Shown in pieces: positions 17,124-24,708 of a DNA stretch of 34,829 nucleotides. A program made the position numbers and the translations under genes. How positions within the stretch are numbered: position 1 is the first letter of the stretch; each line of letters starts with the position of its first letter. The stretch is taken from contig CAYOHM010000011.1 of the NCBI GenBank assembly GCA_964403785.1, positions 1 through 34,829 of the forward strand. The letters are read 5' to 3'. The stretch comes from MGBC120314 sp964403785. Its GTDB lineage: Bacteria; Bacillota; Clostridia; Lachnospirales; Lachnospiraceae. A model generated the notes under the pieces. That model saw nothing but the letters and a program-made list of their open reading frames with translations. It did no database searches and was not told where the DNA came from.

Positions 17124-17645
17124 TCATATGCTATTGGCAAATTCCAGCAGATTTTTATATATATGCTCCTTTTGTTCCTCCAAAACCCTTCTGTCTATAT
17201 CGTGCCCCGAAAGAACAAGTCCATATCCGCATCCAAGCCTTATTGCAGGTAAAATATCCGTATATTTGTCACCCACCATATATGATGCACTGATGTCCAC
17301 ATTAAATTCCCTCGCTGCTTTTTCATACATATAGGTCTTGGGCTTACGGCATACGCAATTATCCCTTTCAATATGCGGACAGCAGTAAAATGCATCTATC
17401 CTGATGTTATATTCCTCTAACAATTCATTCATATGATTATTTACCGCATCCACATCCTCCATCGGAAAATATCCCCTGCCTACACCGGACTGGTTGGTAA
17501 CCACGATAAGCAGGTATCCCTTTTCCTTAAATAGCTTCAGCGCCTCAACCGAGCCTTCTATAAACCTTAGCTTGTCACACTCGTGCAAATAATCCATATC
17601 TACATTTATTGTGCCGTCCCTATCCAAAAAAATAGCTTTATTCAT
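17124..17645 (-). CDS. gmhB: D-glycero-D-manno-heptose-1,7-bisphosphate 7-phosphatase (HAD family)
   Basis: A cytoplasmic HAD phosphatase of 173 residues that removes the 7-phosphate from heptose bisphosphate before adenylylation. The HAD motif I is FLDRDGTIN (both Asp present, 7-13), motif II is VVTNQSGVGRG, and motifs III/IV are in CRKPKTYMYEKAA and MVGDKYTDILPA. The Cys/His zinc loop typical of GmhB is present as YCCPHIERDNCVC. Length matches the family (E. coli 191). GGAG lies eight bases before the ATG. It is the first gene after a near-consensus promoter, so it probably opens the heptose-glycan operon. HisB-type phosphatase is the main alternative, but the zinc loop and hldE/hldD neighbours favour GmhB. 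Confidence 0.92.
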   Translation of the reverse strand: MNKAIFLDRDGTINVDMDYLHECDKLRFIEGSVEALKLFKEKGYLLIVVTNQSGVGRGYFPMEDVDAVNNHMNELLEEYNIRIDAFYCCPHIERDNCVCRKPKTYMYEKAAREFNVDISASYMVGDKYTDILPAIRLGCGYGLVLSGHDIDRRVLEEQKEHIYKNLLEFANSI

Positions 17646-17697
17646 TTATTTTTCTCCAAAAAAGGTCTGCTGCCAAATAATAATCATAGATATGGTT

Positions 17698-17726
17698 ATT
17701 ATACTTTATTATTGCGATTATTTCAA
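17698..17726 (-). promoter_or_regulatory. Sigma-A-type promoter for the gmhB operon
   Basis: On the minus strand TTGAAA (17726-17721) is followed by a 17-base spacer and TATAAT (17703-17698). The -35 overlaps the last codons of the CotS-like gene. Start of transcription would be near 17691, about 45 bases before the gmhB ATG. An A/T hairpin with 10 of 11 pairs (about 17702-17677) overlaps the -10 and the predicted start. Spacing and boxes are close to consensus; use in vivo is inferred. Confidence 0.75.
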
Positions 17727-18734
17727 GGATTCCACAAACCTTAATCTTGACTCATTCTGTTTTATCACTGTATCGAGCTTTTCTATGTCCTTGTCAGGAA
17801 GCCACGCCTTGGATGAGTTGTAATAATGATTCATAAGCTTAAAAAATTTCTCCGGAAATGAAAAAAGAACTGCTATGGTTTCAAGCTCCGCGCTTGAGAT
17901 TGTCCTTGCCTTATCATATTCGTCCAGCATTTTGTATGCAAGCTTAATATCCCAGTTATATTTTTCAAGAATCTTTCTCATAAAATCATACAAATCAGTT
18001 ACCGGCACGTTGATACAGGCACGTTCAAAGCTTACTGCCGCCACATATCCCTTGCCGTTCAGGATATTGTGATGATTGCAGGAGCCATGTACCAGCGTGC
18101 TGTTTGCGACGGCTTTTTCATATTCTCCCATATATCCTGAGGAATTTATAAGCTCAAGCGTTTTTTCCGCCTCCTTTATGTAAGGAGCCATATTTTCAAA
18201 TGCTCTGCGCTCAAAATCAGATTTCTTCTTTTTCTTTTTAAGATAATTCCCGACAGAACGCATTTCCTTTATTTTTTTCCGGTATTTTTCGTCAAGATTT
18301 CCCGCCACGGGAATTGTAAATTTATCCGGCGTTTCCTCACTCTCACCCACATCTGCAGCCGCATTTTTGTATGCTTTAACATCCACCTTTTCCAGAACCT
18401 TATGTAATCTGCCAATAGAATTACAGGCATTTAAAATATCTGAATAAACCTTTGTATCACATTCTCCGGCATCAAACCATCTCTTCATATAATAACGCTT
18501 CTTATCCTCATCCTCAGCTATGAGCTCGCCCTGGGCAGTTCTTTCGAAAACATCCACATATTCATAGCCGTTAAGTGCAACCTGACAGGTAATGTAATCC
18601 TCTTTAGCGTATTTGCCCTTTTCTTCATTGGTTTCACGAAACAATTTATATCCCTTATTCGTTTCGCATACGAATGCACCCCTGCTTCTTACAGTCCTAT
18701 ATACGCGAACCCCAAACTGATCAAATACATCCAC
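17718..18734 (-). CDS. CotS/APH-like pseudokinase
   Basis: A protein of 338 residues resembling the CotS spore-coat family, which shares the aminoglycoside phosphotransferase fold. The catalytic loop, normally H-G-D-x-x-x-x-N, reads HGSCNHHN at about 216-223, so the catalytic Asp is Ser. The metal-binding motif, normally I-D-F-D, reads AAVSFERA, again without Asp. The following VTDLYDFMRKILEKYNWD matches the CotS family well. A six-Lys run is found near residue 165. It is therefore probably non-catalytic. I chose the GTG at 18734, eight bases after GGAGG; the TTG at 18749 lies at the ribosome site. It follows a terminator by only about 20 bases and no promoter of its own is evident. Its link to glycan synthesis or sporulation is unclear. 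Confidence 0.72.
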   Translation of the reverse strand: MDVFDQFGVRVYRTVRSRGAFVCETNKGYKLFRETNEEKGKYAKEDYITCQVALNGYEYVDVFERTAQGELIAEDEDKKRYYMKRWFDAGECDTKVYSDILNACNSIGRLHKVLEKVDVKAYKNAAADVGESEETPDKFTIPVAGNLDEKYRKKIKEMRSVGNYLKKKKKKSDFERRAFENMAPYIKEAEKTLELINSSGYMGEYEKAVANSTLVHGSCNHHNILNGKGYVAAVSFERACINVPVTDLYDFMRKILEKYNWDIKLAYKMLDEYDKARTISSAELETIAVLFSFPEKFFKLMNHYYNSSKAWLPDKDIEKLDTVIKQNESRLRFVESLK

Positions 18735-18752
18735 TATTTCCGCCTCCAAAAT

Positions 18753-18824
18753 AAAAATCCCATCAACGTCTTGAAGAGTCTAATTAATATTATGAATAGC
18801 TCTTTAAAAATATGTTGATGGGAT
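18753..18824 (-). terminator. Rho-independent terminator after cca
   Basis: On the minus strand GTTGATGGGAT pairs with ATCCCATCAAC as an 11-base-pair stem (arms 18757-18767 and 18814-18824). An inner AAGAG/CTCTT pair lies at the ends of the roughly 46-base loop. The 3' arm is followed by TTTTTATTTT on the transcript. It ends 16 bases after the cca stop and closes the proS-cca unit. The T run ends right at the ribosome site of the CotS-like gene. Confidence 0.8.
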
Positions 18825-18840
18825 ATCGTAAATATTGGAT

Positions 18841-20118
18841 TTAATTATTTTCATCGGATATCTTGCCTTCTACAATCGCAAGCAATACCTGTCTGTCATT
18901 TTCAATTGGCTTTTCGATTACTATCTTAAGCAGCAGATTGAGCATTTCGCCTATTTCTTCTCCCGGCTTCATTCCAAGCTCTATAAGGTCATTACCGTTG
19001 ACCGCCAGATCCTTTAAGCTTACGCAGTCACCTCTTGCCACAATAACCTTGTACATCTTGTAAACGGTTTCTATCTGTGTAAGCGCCTGCCTCATCGGGA
19101 TGAACATAACTTCTTCTTTTGTATTATATATATTGCATTTAAACTGATAAAGAAGGGGAATAAAATCCACTCCGAGATCATGCATTGCCTGTCTTACATC
19201 AGCTTCATTAACTTTTATGGGAATTGATTCCTGTTTTATAAGCTTTGTAACCATATCAATCGTATAATTATCAAGCTTAAGCGCCTTTAAGGTTGCATTG
19301 GCATCCTCATAACCTGCATAATAAAGAAGGGCTGCATAACGCATAATCGGTGTTTTCTCAGCATTTCGGAGCATTTTCTGAATAATTACCTTCTTAGGGG
19401 ATTTCATTATCCTGTCAATGTGCACAAGTATATCCTTAAACAAACCACAGTCAACAAACATCTGAACACACTCAGGTCTGTCCGAAAGTATCGTTTTAAG
19501 CAGTTCTGTCTGAACTCTTTCCATGCTGATTTTTTTGATATTGGGAGCAAGCTTTATTATGGCCTCCTGCGTCTGCCTGTGAATTGAAAATCCGAGCTGT
19601 GAGGAAAACCTTATTGCTCTCATCATCCTGAGGGCATCCTCATTAAATCGCTGCATCGGGTCTCCGACACAGCGAATCATACCCTTTCTTATATCTCCGA
19701 TACCGCCAAATTCATCCCTAAGACCATCTTTTTCATTATATGCCATAGCATTTATTGTAAAATCGCGGCGCTTAAGGTCCTCTACCAGCTCTCCTGAAAA
19801 TTCTACCGAGTCAGGATGTCTTCCGTCCCCGTATATGCCGTCTATTCGATAAGTGGTCACCTCATAGCCGGTTTTATCAATCATCACGGTAACTGTGCCA
19901 TGCTTTATTCCGGTATCCACAGTGCGCTTAAAAAGCTCCTTCACCTGCTCCGGAAGTGCATTTGTTGTTATATCCCAGTCATCGGGACTTCGTTTCAAAA
20001 TACTGTCGCGCACACAGCCGCCGACTGCGTATGCCTCATATCCGTTTTCTGTCAGAGTGTCAATGATTGTCCTGACCTCATTTGGCATCTCAATCTTTAA
20101 ATTACCCGGTTTAATCAT
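18841..20118 (-). CDS. cca: CCA-adding tRNA nucleotidyltransferase
   Basis: This class II nucleotidyltransferase builds or repairs the CCA end of tRNAs. The head has AYAVGGCVRDSILKR, the catalytic DDWDI carboxylates, and later GTVTV and RRDFTINAMAYN. The neck motif RFNEDALRMMRAIRF, which contacts the incoming nucleotide, follows. At 425 residues the length is normal. Where many bacterial members have an HD-type L-H-D-I-G-K motif, this one reads LLYYAGYEDA, so any phosphohydrolase activity is probably absent. The ATG shares one base with the proS stop (TAATG), indicating coupled translation. A terminator lies just downstream. Confidence 0.95.
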   Translation of the reverse strand: MIKPGNLKIEMPNEVRTIIDTLTENGYEAYAVGGCVRDSILKRSPDDWDITTNALPEQVKELFKRTVDTGIKHGTVTVMIDKTGYEVTTYRIDGIYGDGRHPDSVEFSGELVEDLKRRDFTINAMAYNEKDGLRDEFGGIGDIRKGMIRCVGDPMQRFNEDALRMMRAIRFSSQLGFSIHRQTQEAIIKLAPNIKKISMERVQTELLKTILSDRPECVQMFVDCGLFKDILVHIDRIMKSPKKVIIQKMLRNAEKTPIMRYAALLYYAGYEDANATLKALKLDNYTIDMVTKLIKQESIPIKVNEADVRQAMHDLGVDFIPLLYQFKCNIYNTKEEVMFIPMRQALTQIETVYKMYKVIVARGDCVSLKDLAVNGNDLIELGMKPGEEIGEMLNLLLKIVIEKPIENDRQVLLAIVEGKISDENN

Positions 20119-21551
20119 TAATACGCCTTGCCCCAGTATACCATTGTCTTAGCCGGCCTGCCGCAGCATACACATTTGTCCGAAATGTTCTCCTGTTCAA
20201 ATGGCATACATCTGGAGGTTGCGGTTGTATCTTCCTTTATCTTATTCTCACATGCCTCATCCATACACCACATAGCCTTGATAAAGCCCGGCTTATTGGC
20301 AACCAGCTCCTTAAATTCCTCGTAATTATGTGCAACATATGTATGTGAGTCCCTGTGCTTTCTTGCTCGTTCAAGCATCTCTGACTGCATTGCGGCTAAT
20401 ATTTCCTTGAGCCTGTCTTCAATCTCATCAAGTGAAACAACAATCTTTTCACTTGTATCCCTTCTTACCACAACACACTGGTTAGCTTCAATATCCTTCG
20501 GTCCGAGTTCTATACGCACAGGAATACCTCTCATCTCCTGCTCTGAGAACTTCCAGCCCGGACTCTTGTCCGAATCATCCACCTTAACCCTGAAGCCTGA
20601 GAGAACGCCCTTAAGCCATTCTGCTTTTTCAAGCACTCCCTCTTTCCTCTGCATTATAGGGATAATCGCAGCCTGCACAGGCGCAATTGCAGGAGGAAGA
20701 ACAAGTCCCCTGTCGTCACCATGGACCATGATGATTGCACCGATAAGTCTGGTTGTCATACCCCACGAGGTCTGATGAACATATTTAAGCTGATTATCCT
20801 TATCCGTATATTTTATGTCAAACGCCTTGGCAAAGCCATCACCGAAATTATGGCTTGTACCTGACTGAAGTGCCTTGCCGTCATGCATGAGTGCCTCAAC
20901 GGTATATGTAGCTATTGCACCTGCAAATTTCTCTTTTTCTGTCTTGCGTCCCTTAATGACAGGAATAGCAAGCACACTCTCAAGAAAGTCCGCATACAGA
21001 TTAAGCATCTGGACAGTTCTCTCCTGCGCCTCCTCTGCCGTTGCGTGAGCTGTGTGTCCCTCCTGCCATAAGAATTCTCTTGAACGAAGGAAAGGTCTTG
21101 TTTCCTTTTCCCAGCGCACAACTGAACACCACTGGTTTGAAAGCTTCGGAAGATCACGATAAGATTCTACACAGTTGGCATAGTAGTCGCAAAATAAGGT
21201 CTCGGAGGTAGGTCTTACACACAGTCTCTCTGTCAGCTCCTCACCGCCTCCATATGTAACCCATGCAACCTCCGGCGCAAATCCCTCTACATGGTCCTTC
21301 TCCCTCTGAAGAAGGCTCTCCGGAATAAACATAGGCATATAAACATTTTCTACACCCGTCGCCTTAAATCTTGCATCAAGCTCCTTTTGGATATTCTCCC
21401 AAATAGCATATCCTGCCGGCTTGATTATCATACAGCCCTTTACGCTTGAATAATCAATAAGCTCTGCCTTCTTAACAACATCTGTGTACCATTGGGCAAA
21501 ATCTTCATCCATGGATGTAATTGCCTCAACGAACTTCTTATCTCCTGCCAT
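20118..21551 (-). CDS. proS: Prolyl-tRNA synthetase, archaeal/eukaryotic-like type
   Basis: A class II synthetase of 477 residues that charges tRNA-Pro. Motif 2 is visible in QWCSVVRWEKETRPFLRSREFLWQEGHTAH, and motif 3 in the GDDRGLVLPPAIAP region. The anticodon-binding domain follows, and the C-terminal end has a Cys-rich zinc-type domain (C-M-D-E-A-C through C-V-C-C-G-R), ending in Tyr. The lack of an inserted YbaK-like editing domain and the final zinc domain mark the archaeal/eukaryotic-like type, common in some Clostridia. AGGAG lies upstream of the ATG. The only 50 bases before it hold no T-box leader. It runs into cca with a one-base overlap. Confidence 0.95.
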   Translation of the reverse strand: MAGDKKFVEAITSMDEDFAQWYTDVVKKAELIDYSSVKGCMIIKPAGYAIWENIQKELDARFKATGVENVYMPMFIPESLLQREKDHVEGFAPEVAWVTYGGGEELTERLCVRPTSETLFCDYYANCVESYRDLPKLSNQWCSVVRWEKETRPFLRSREFLWQEGHTAHATAEEAQERTVQMLNLYADFLESVLAIPVIKGRKTEKEKFAGAIATYTVEALMHDGKALQSGTSHNFGDGFAKAFDIKYTDKDNQLKYVHQTSWGMTTRLIGAIIMVHGDDRGLVLPPAIAPVQAAIIPIMQRKEGVLEKAEWLKGVLSGFRVKVDDSDKSPGWKFSEQEMRGIPVRIELGPKDIEANQCVVVRRDTSEKIVVSLDEIEDRLKEILAAMQSEMLERARKHRDSHTYVAHNYEEFKELVANKPGFIKAMWCMDEACENKIKEDTTATSRCMPFEQENISDKCVCCGRPAKTMVYWGKAY

Positions 21552-21601
21552 TACAAATCTCCTTTAAATCCTATATATAATATAATTGCTTGAAAAAATC
21601 T

Positions 21602-21967
21602 TTACTCCTGTTTGTCCACCTTGGAAATCGCCTTTATCACTTCTTCATCCTGAAGCGGCTTGGTTATAAATTCCGAAGCGCCAAGCTTAATTGCCTGAAC
21701 CATCTTTTCCTTCTGTCCGAGAGCCGTAATCATAACCACCTTAACGTTCTCGTCAGTCTTTTTCATAAGCTGCAATGCCTCAAGACCATCCATCGTTGGC
21801 ATAGTAATATCCATAGTAACAATATCCGGTCTTAATTCCCTGAATTTTAAATATCCTTCTTCTCCATTTCCGGCTTCACCCACAATCGTATGTCCGGCAC
21901 CCTCGAGTATACTTCTTATCATCTTTCTTGATGTTTTTGAATCATCTACAATTAATATATTCGCCAT
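21602..21967 (-). CDS. CheY-like single-domain response regulator
   Basis: A stand-alone receiver domain of 121 residues with all switch residues: D8-D9 in IVDDSKTSR, phosphoacceptor D53 in VTMDITMPTMDG, the Thr in VVMITALG, and Lys in FITKPL. The family transmits a phosphoryl signal from a kinase to a target, such as the flagellar motor. It follows the CheX-like gene by 16 bases with GGAGG before its ATG. The pairing strongly suggests that the neighbour is its phosphatase. No CheA kinase, flagellar or type IV pilus genes are in the window, so the output is unknown. Confidence 0.93.
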   Translation of the reverse strand: MANILIVDDSKTSRKMIRSILEGAGHTIVGEAGNGEEGYLKFRELRPDIVTMDITMPTMDGLEALQLMKKTDENVKVVMITALGQKEKMVQAIKLGASEFITKPLQDEEVIKAISKVDKQE

Positions 21968-21983
21968 TATAATTCCTCCATAA

Positions 21984-22841
21984 TTACTTAGTAATTATAA
22001 AATCTAATTTTTTATCCTTTACAATTATTGTTACCCTGCAGACATTCTTAAGCTGCATAACATCATCACCCGACACAATAACCGGCGGCATAAGCTCAGC
22101 CCCGCCCGGTTCCTCCGAAGCGAAAAGTCCGTTTATGCAGTTAAGGAACTCGGCGGCAGCGTCAAGTGCATCCTCATCAAGCTCCTCAAAAGCTTCTCTT
22201 GCGTATCCCGAAGCAACCTTCTTAAGTCCGCCGTCTATTTCAGCAAATGCGCTGCCCTTTATCCTGTCACCGTTCATCTCCTGAACCACCGCATTTTTAA
22301 CCTCAATTGACTCTGACATTTCAATCTTCTCAACCGAAACGTATCTGTTAATACACCGGACTATCGTGCGGACAGTAACACCAATAATATTCTCGCAATC
22401 CGCTGCTTCCTTCGGAAGCATAAGACTCAATATCTTATGCACATCATCATTCTTAAGTGCATCGATATCTGAAAAACTGTACCCATTATCCAGTCTGAAT
22501 TCCTCGACAATATTTTCCATTTCTCCGATACCGATTATTCTCTGATCTATAAGAGCCTGCATAAATGCAAGATATGCATTGCCCTGGAGCTTTAACACCT
22601 TTTCAAGCTGTGCCTGCTTAATGTAGCCGCCTTCCACCGCAATGTCTCCGAATCTCTTATCGCAGGTTTCCTGTTTACGGTTAATTTCTTCCGCCTGCTC
22701 CTTGGTAATGAAGCCTTGTGAAACTGCAATCAGGCCCAGCTTGACACGTACCTTGTCCACTTTATCGAGCGTATCAATCAGCTCCTGCGCAGTCAATATA
22801 TTCTTAGATACCATATAATTTCCAAGAATGTACTCTACCAT
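21984..22841 (-). CDS. CheX-type CheY-P phosphatase fused to MshEN-like repeats
   Basis: The protein of 285 residues has two parts. The N-terminal part (about 1-95) has repeats resembling the MshEN c-di-GMP-binding motif R-L-G-x-x-L-x-x-x-G: KLGLIAVSQGFITKEQ (about 35-50) and RFGDIAVEGGYIKQAQ (about 63-78), each ending in Gln eight residues later. The C-terminal part is CheX-like, with the catalytic E-x-x-N as EFLNCING (E231, N234) and Pro-Pro about 20 residues later. CheC/CheX proteins remove phosphate from CheY-P, and a CheY-like gene lies 16 bases downstream. I chose the ATG at 22841, ten bases after AGGGGG; a TTG at 22871 is also in frame. The c-di-GMP link is my inference from the motif. 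Confidence 0.8.
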   Translation of the reverse strand: MVEYILGNYMVSKNILTAQELIDTLDKVDKVRVKLGLIAVSQGFITKEQAEEINRKQETCDKRFGDIAVEGGYIKQAQLEKVLKLQGNAYLAFMQALIDQRIIGIGEMENIVEEFRLDNGYSFSDIDALKNDDVHKILSLMLPKEAADCENIIGVTVRTIVRCINRYVSVEKIEMSESIEVKNAVVQEMNGDRIKGSAFAEIDGGLKKVASGYAREAFEELDEDALDAAAEFLNCINGLFASEEPGGAELMPPVIVSGDDVMQLKNVCRVTIIVKDKKLDFIITK

Positions 22842-22884
22842 TAAACCGTTACCCCCTTTTCCAACGAACAAAACTATTACCTAT

Positions 22885-22914
22885 AATATATAACATTTAT
22901 GGGTATGTTTACAA
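22885..22914 (-). promoter_or_regulatory. Possible promoter for the CheX-like/CheY-like pair
   Basis: On the minus strand TTGTAA (22914-22909), an 18-base spacer and TATATT (22890-22885) precede the CheX-like gene by about 45 bases. The match is moderate and the region is generally A/T-rich, so it could be chance. The 100-base gap between this gene and the permease has no clear hairpin terminator. Confidence 0.4.
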
Positions 22915-22942
22915 GTACAAATCCACTTTTTGATGTTTTTGG

Positions 22943-24007
22943 CTACAAAATGTTATAAAAATATTTTACGACTTCCGTCACAATAAGATATGCCGCAGGA
23001 CCCAATACAAAACCGAATATGCCAAAAACAAAAAATCCTGCATACATCGTAATGAGCAGAACAAGCGGATGCACTCCCATCCGGCTGCCCATAAGCTTAG
23101 GCTCCAAAAACTGCCTTACAATGTAGCATATGATATACGCCGCGACAAGCACCAGCGCCCTGTATATCTTTCCTGATATCAAAAGTATAACTATCCAGGG
23201 AATCATTACAGTGCCTGTCCCCAGAATCGGAAGTGCATCCAGTATTCCGATTAATATACCAATCATTAACGGATAACTGTTTCCTATCAAAAACAGTGCA
23301 AATGTACATACGCCCGCAGTTATTGACATAATGATGAGCTGTGTTTTAATGTAGGCAGCGCCGAAGCTTGAGAGCCGTCCGAAGGCTATTCTGAGCCACT
23401 TGCTCGCAGGCGCGCACTTAATTCTGCAGCTAATTTCATCCATATCCCTGATGAGAAAGAACACTGATGTAACCGCAATGACCGCAGCGGTAAAACAGAG
23501 CGCAAAATCCGAGCAAAGCCCTAAAAGCTGCTTCATTACGGAAGGAATTATATTTTCAGAGGTGCGGCTTACGGTTTGGTTTATATTTGATTCCAATGCC
23601 TCAAAGGTACAGCCGCTTCTTAAACCAAACGCATCATCTATCGTGCAGCAGGTTACGCTTATCTTATCAATGAGCATCTGATAATAAATGTCATAGCTTG
23701 CGATAAAATTCTTAAGCTCCGCAACAAATTTTCCGCCCACATACCATAACGCCAAGGTCAAAACGGCTGTTATAACACACAAGGACAGGAAAGTCCCTAT
23801 CCCAACCGGAATATGGAGCTTTCTTTTCATAAATTCAACGGGCCGCCTTATCATCATTGTAAATAATATTCCAAGCAAAAAAGGCGCAACTAATATAAGT
23901 ATGTACTTAAAAACAAAATACACCACCGCAGCAACAGCCACGCATATCAAAGCTATAATGAAATTTTTTCTGTCTTTTTCGCTGATTCTCTGAAACATTA
24001 CTCTCAC
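22943..24007 (-). CDS. AI-2E-family (YtvI-like) membrane permease
   Basis: A polytopic protein of 354 residues with about seven to eight membrane helices. The family signature is near the C-terminus: LIGILIGILDALPILGTGTVMIPW, followed by RQFLEPKLMGSRMGVHPLVLLITMYAG and FGFVLGPAAYLI. The family was named after an E. coli autoinducer-2 exporter, but most members, including Bacillus YtvI, are of unknown or antiporter-like function. Clostridial genomes carry several copies. The start is GTG at 24007 or ATG at 23998; neither has a strong ribosome site. It begins four bases after the pseudouridine synthase stop, so the two share a transcript. Confidence 0.88.
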   Translation of the reverse strand: MRVMFQRISEKDRKNFIIALICVAVAAVVYFVFKYILILVAPFLLGILFTMMIRRPVEFMKRKLHIPVGIGTFLSLCVITAVLTLALWYVGGKFVAELKNFIASYDIYYQMLIDKISVTCCTIDDAFGLRSGCTFEALESNINQTVSRTSENIIPSVMKQLLGLCSDFALCFTAAVIAVTSVFFLIRDMDEISCRIKCAPASKWLRIAFGRLSSFGAAYIKTQLIIMSITAGVCTFALFLIGNSYPLMIGILIGILDALPILGTGTVMIPWIVILLISGKIYRALVLVAAYIICYIVRQFLEPKLMGSRMGVHPLVLLITMYAGFFVFGIFGFVLGPAAYLIVTEVVKYFYNIL

Positions 24008-24010
24008 CCA

Positions 24011-24700
24011 CTATGAGAGTATGCCCAGCTCCTTACTGAAATATTCAAAGCCGTTTCCCTCGGGGGTAATTTGATATATTTTGCCCGAGAACTCCAGCTT
24101 ATACGAGCACAGTGAAATATTTTCCCGTCCCCTTACATATCCGCCATTCTCCCGACTGCCATATTTTAAATCACCAAGCAGGGGCAGACCCCTGCTGGCA
24201 AACTGAACCCTTATCTGGTGGTGTCTTCCGGTAAGCAGCTTTATTCTTACCAGCGAGAGCACCTGACTGTCCACCTCCCTGTGTGCAACGGCCTCATATT
24301 CAAGTATGGCTCTTTTGGCATTGGCACAGGCTTCATCAGCCACACGGGAGGTGTTAGCTGTGGCATCTGACACAAGATAATCCTCAAACGTGCCCTTATC
24401 CTTGTCCAAAACTCCCCTGACAACCGCCATATATTCTTTATTAATACCGCCGTTTTGCATAAATTTGGAGAGAGCTGCCGCCCTTTGCTTTGTTTTGGCA
24501 AGCAGGACAAGCCCGCTTACCGGACGGTCCAGCCTGTTGATGACAAATACCTCCGGTCTTTCGCCTTTTCTTACAAGATACGTTTTAATGTCACTCATAA
24601 GGTCAATATCAAAGGTTCTGTCGGACTGCACAAGTATACCGGATGGCTTGTTATATATAATCGTATCTTTGTCCTCATATACTATTCGTTCTTTATCCAT
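24011..24700 (-). CDS. RluA-family RNA pseudouridine synthase
   Basis: The enzyme (229 residues) isomerises uridine in rRNA or tRNA. The catalytic motif is NRLDRPVSGLVLLAK, with the conserved Asp; the usual first His is Asn here. IYNKPSGILVQ lies upstream and the substrate-loop motif LLTGRHHQIRVQFASRGLPLLGD downstream, all standard for RluA/RluD. No S4 domain precedes it, so it is the short form. I chose the ATG at 24700, about six bases after GAGG. It lies eight bases after the response regulator gene in the same direction, an unusual partner. The exact uridine target cannot be told. Confidence 0.93.
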   Translation of the reverse strand: MDKERIVYEDKDTIIYNKPSGILVQSDRTFDIDLMSDIKTYLVRKGERPEVFVINRLDRPVSGLVLLAKTKQRAAALSKFMQNGGINKEYMAVVRGVLDKDKGTFEDYLVSDATANTSRVADEACANAKRAILEYEAVAHREVDSQVLSLVRIKLLTGRHHQIRVQFASRGLPLLGDLKYGSRENGGYVRGRENISLCSYKLEFSGKIYQITPEGNGFEYFSKELGILS

Positions 24701-24708
24701 AAATATCC

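Noticed and set aside
12458..17645. GDP-heptose (HddA/HddC) pathway as in S-layer glycans
   Set aside because: The kinase and nucleotidyltransferase are fused in one HldE chain with the H-x-G-H motif, and HldD is present; these mark the ADP route.
21552..21601. T-box leader before proS
   Set aside because: Only 50 bases separate proS from the CheY gene, too short for a T-box, and no conserved T-box core is seen.
22943..24007. Autoinducer-2 exporter
   Set aside because: The family name is historical; most members have other or unknown roles, so I kept only the family call.
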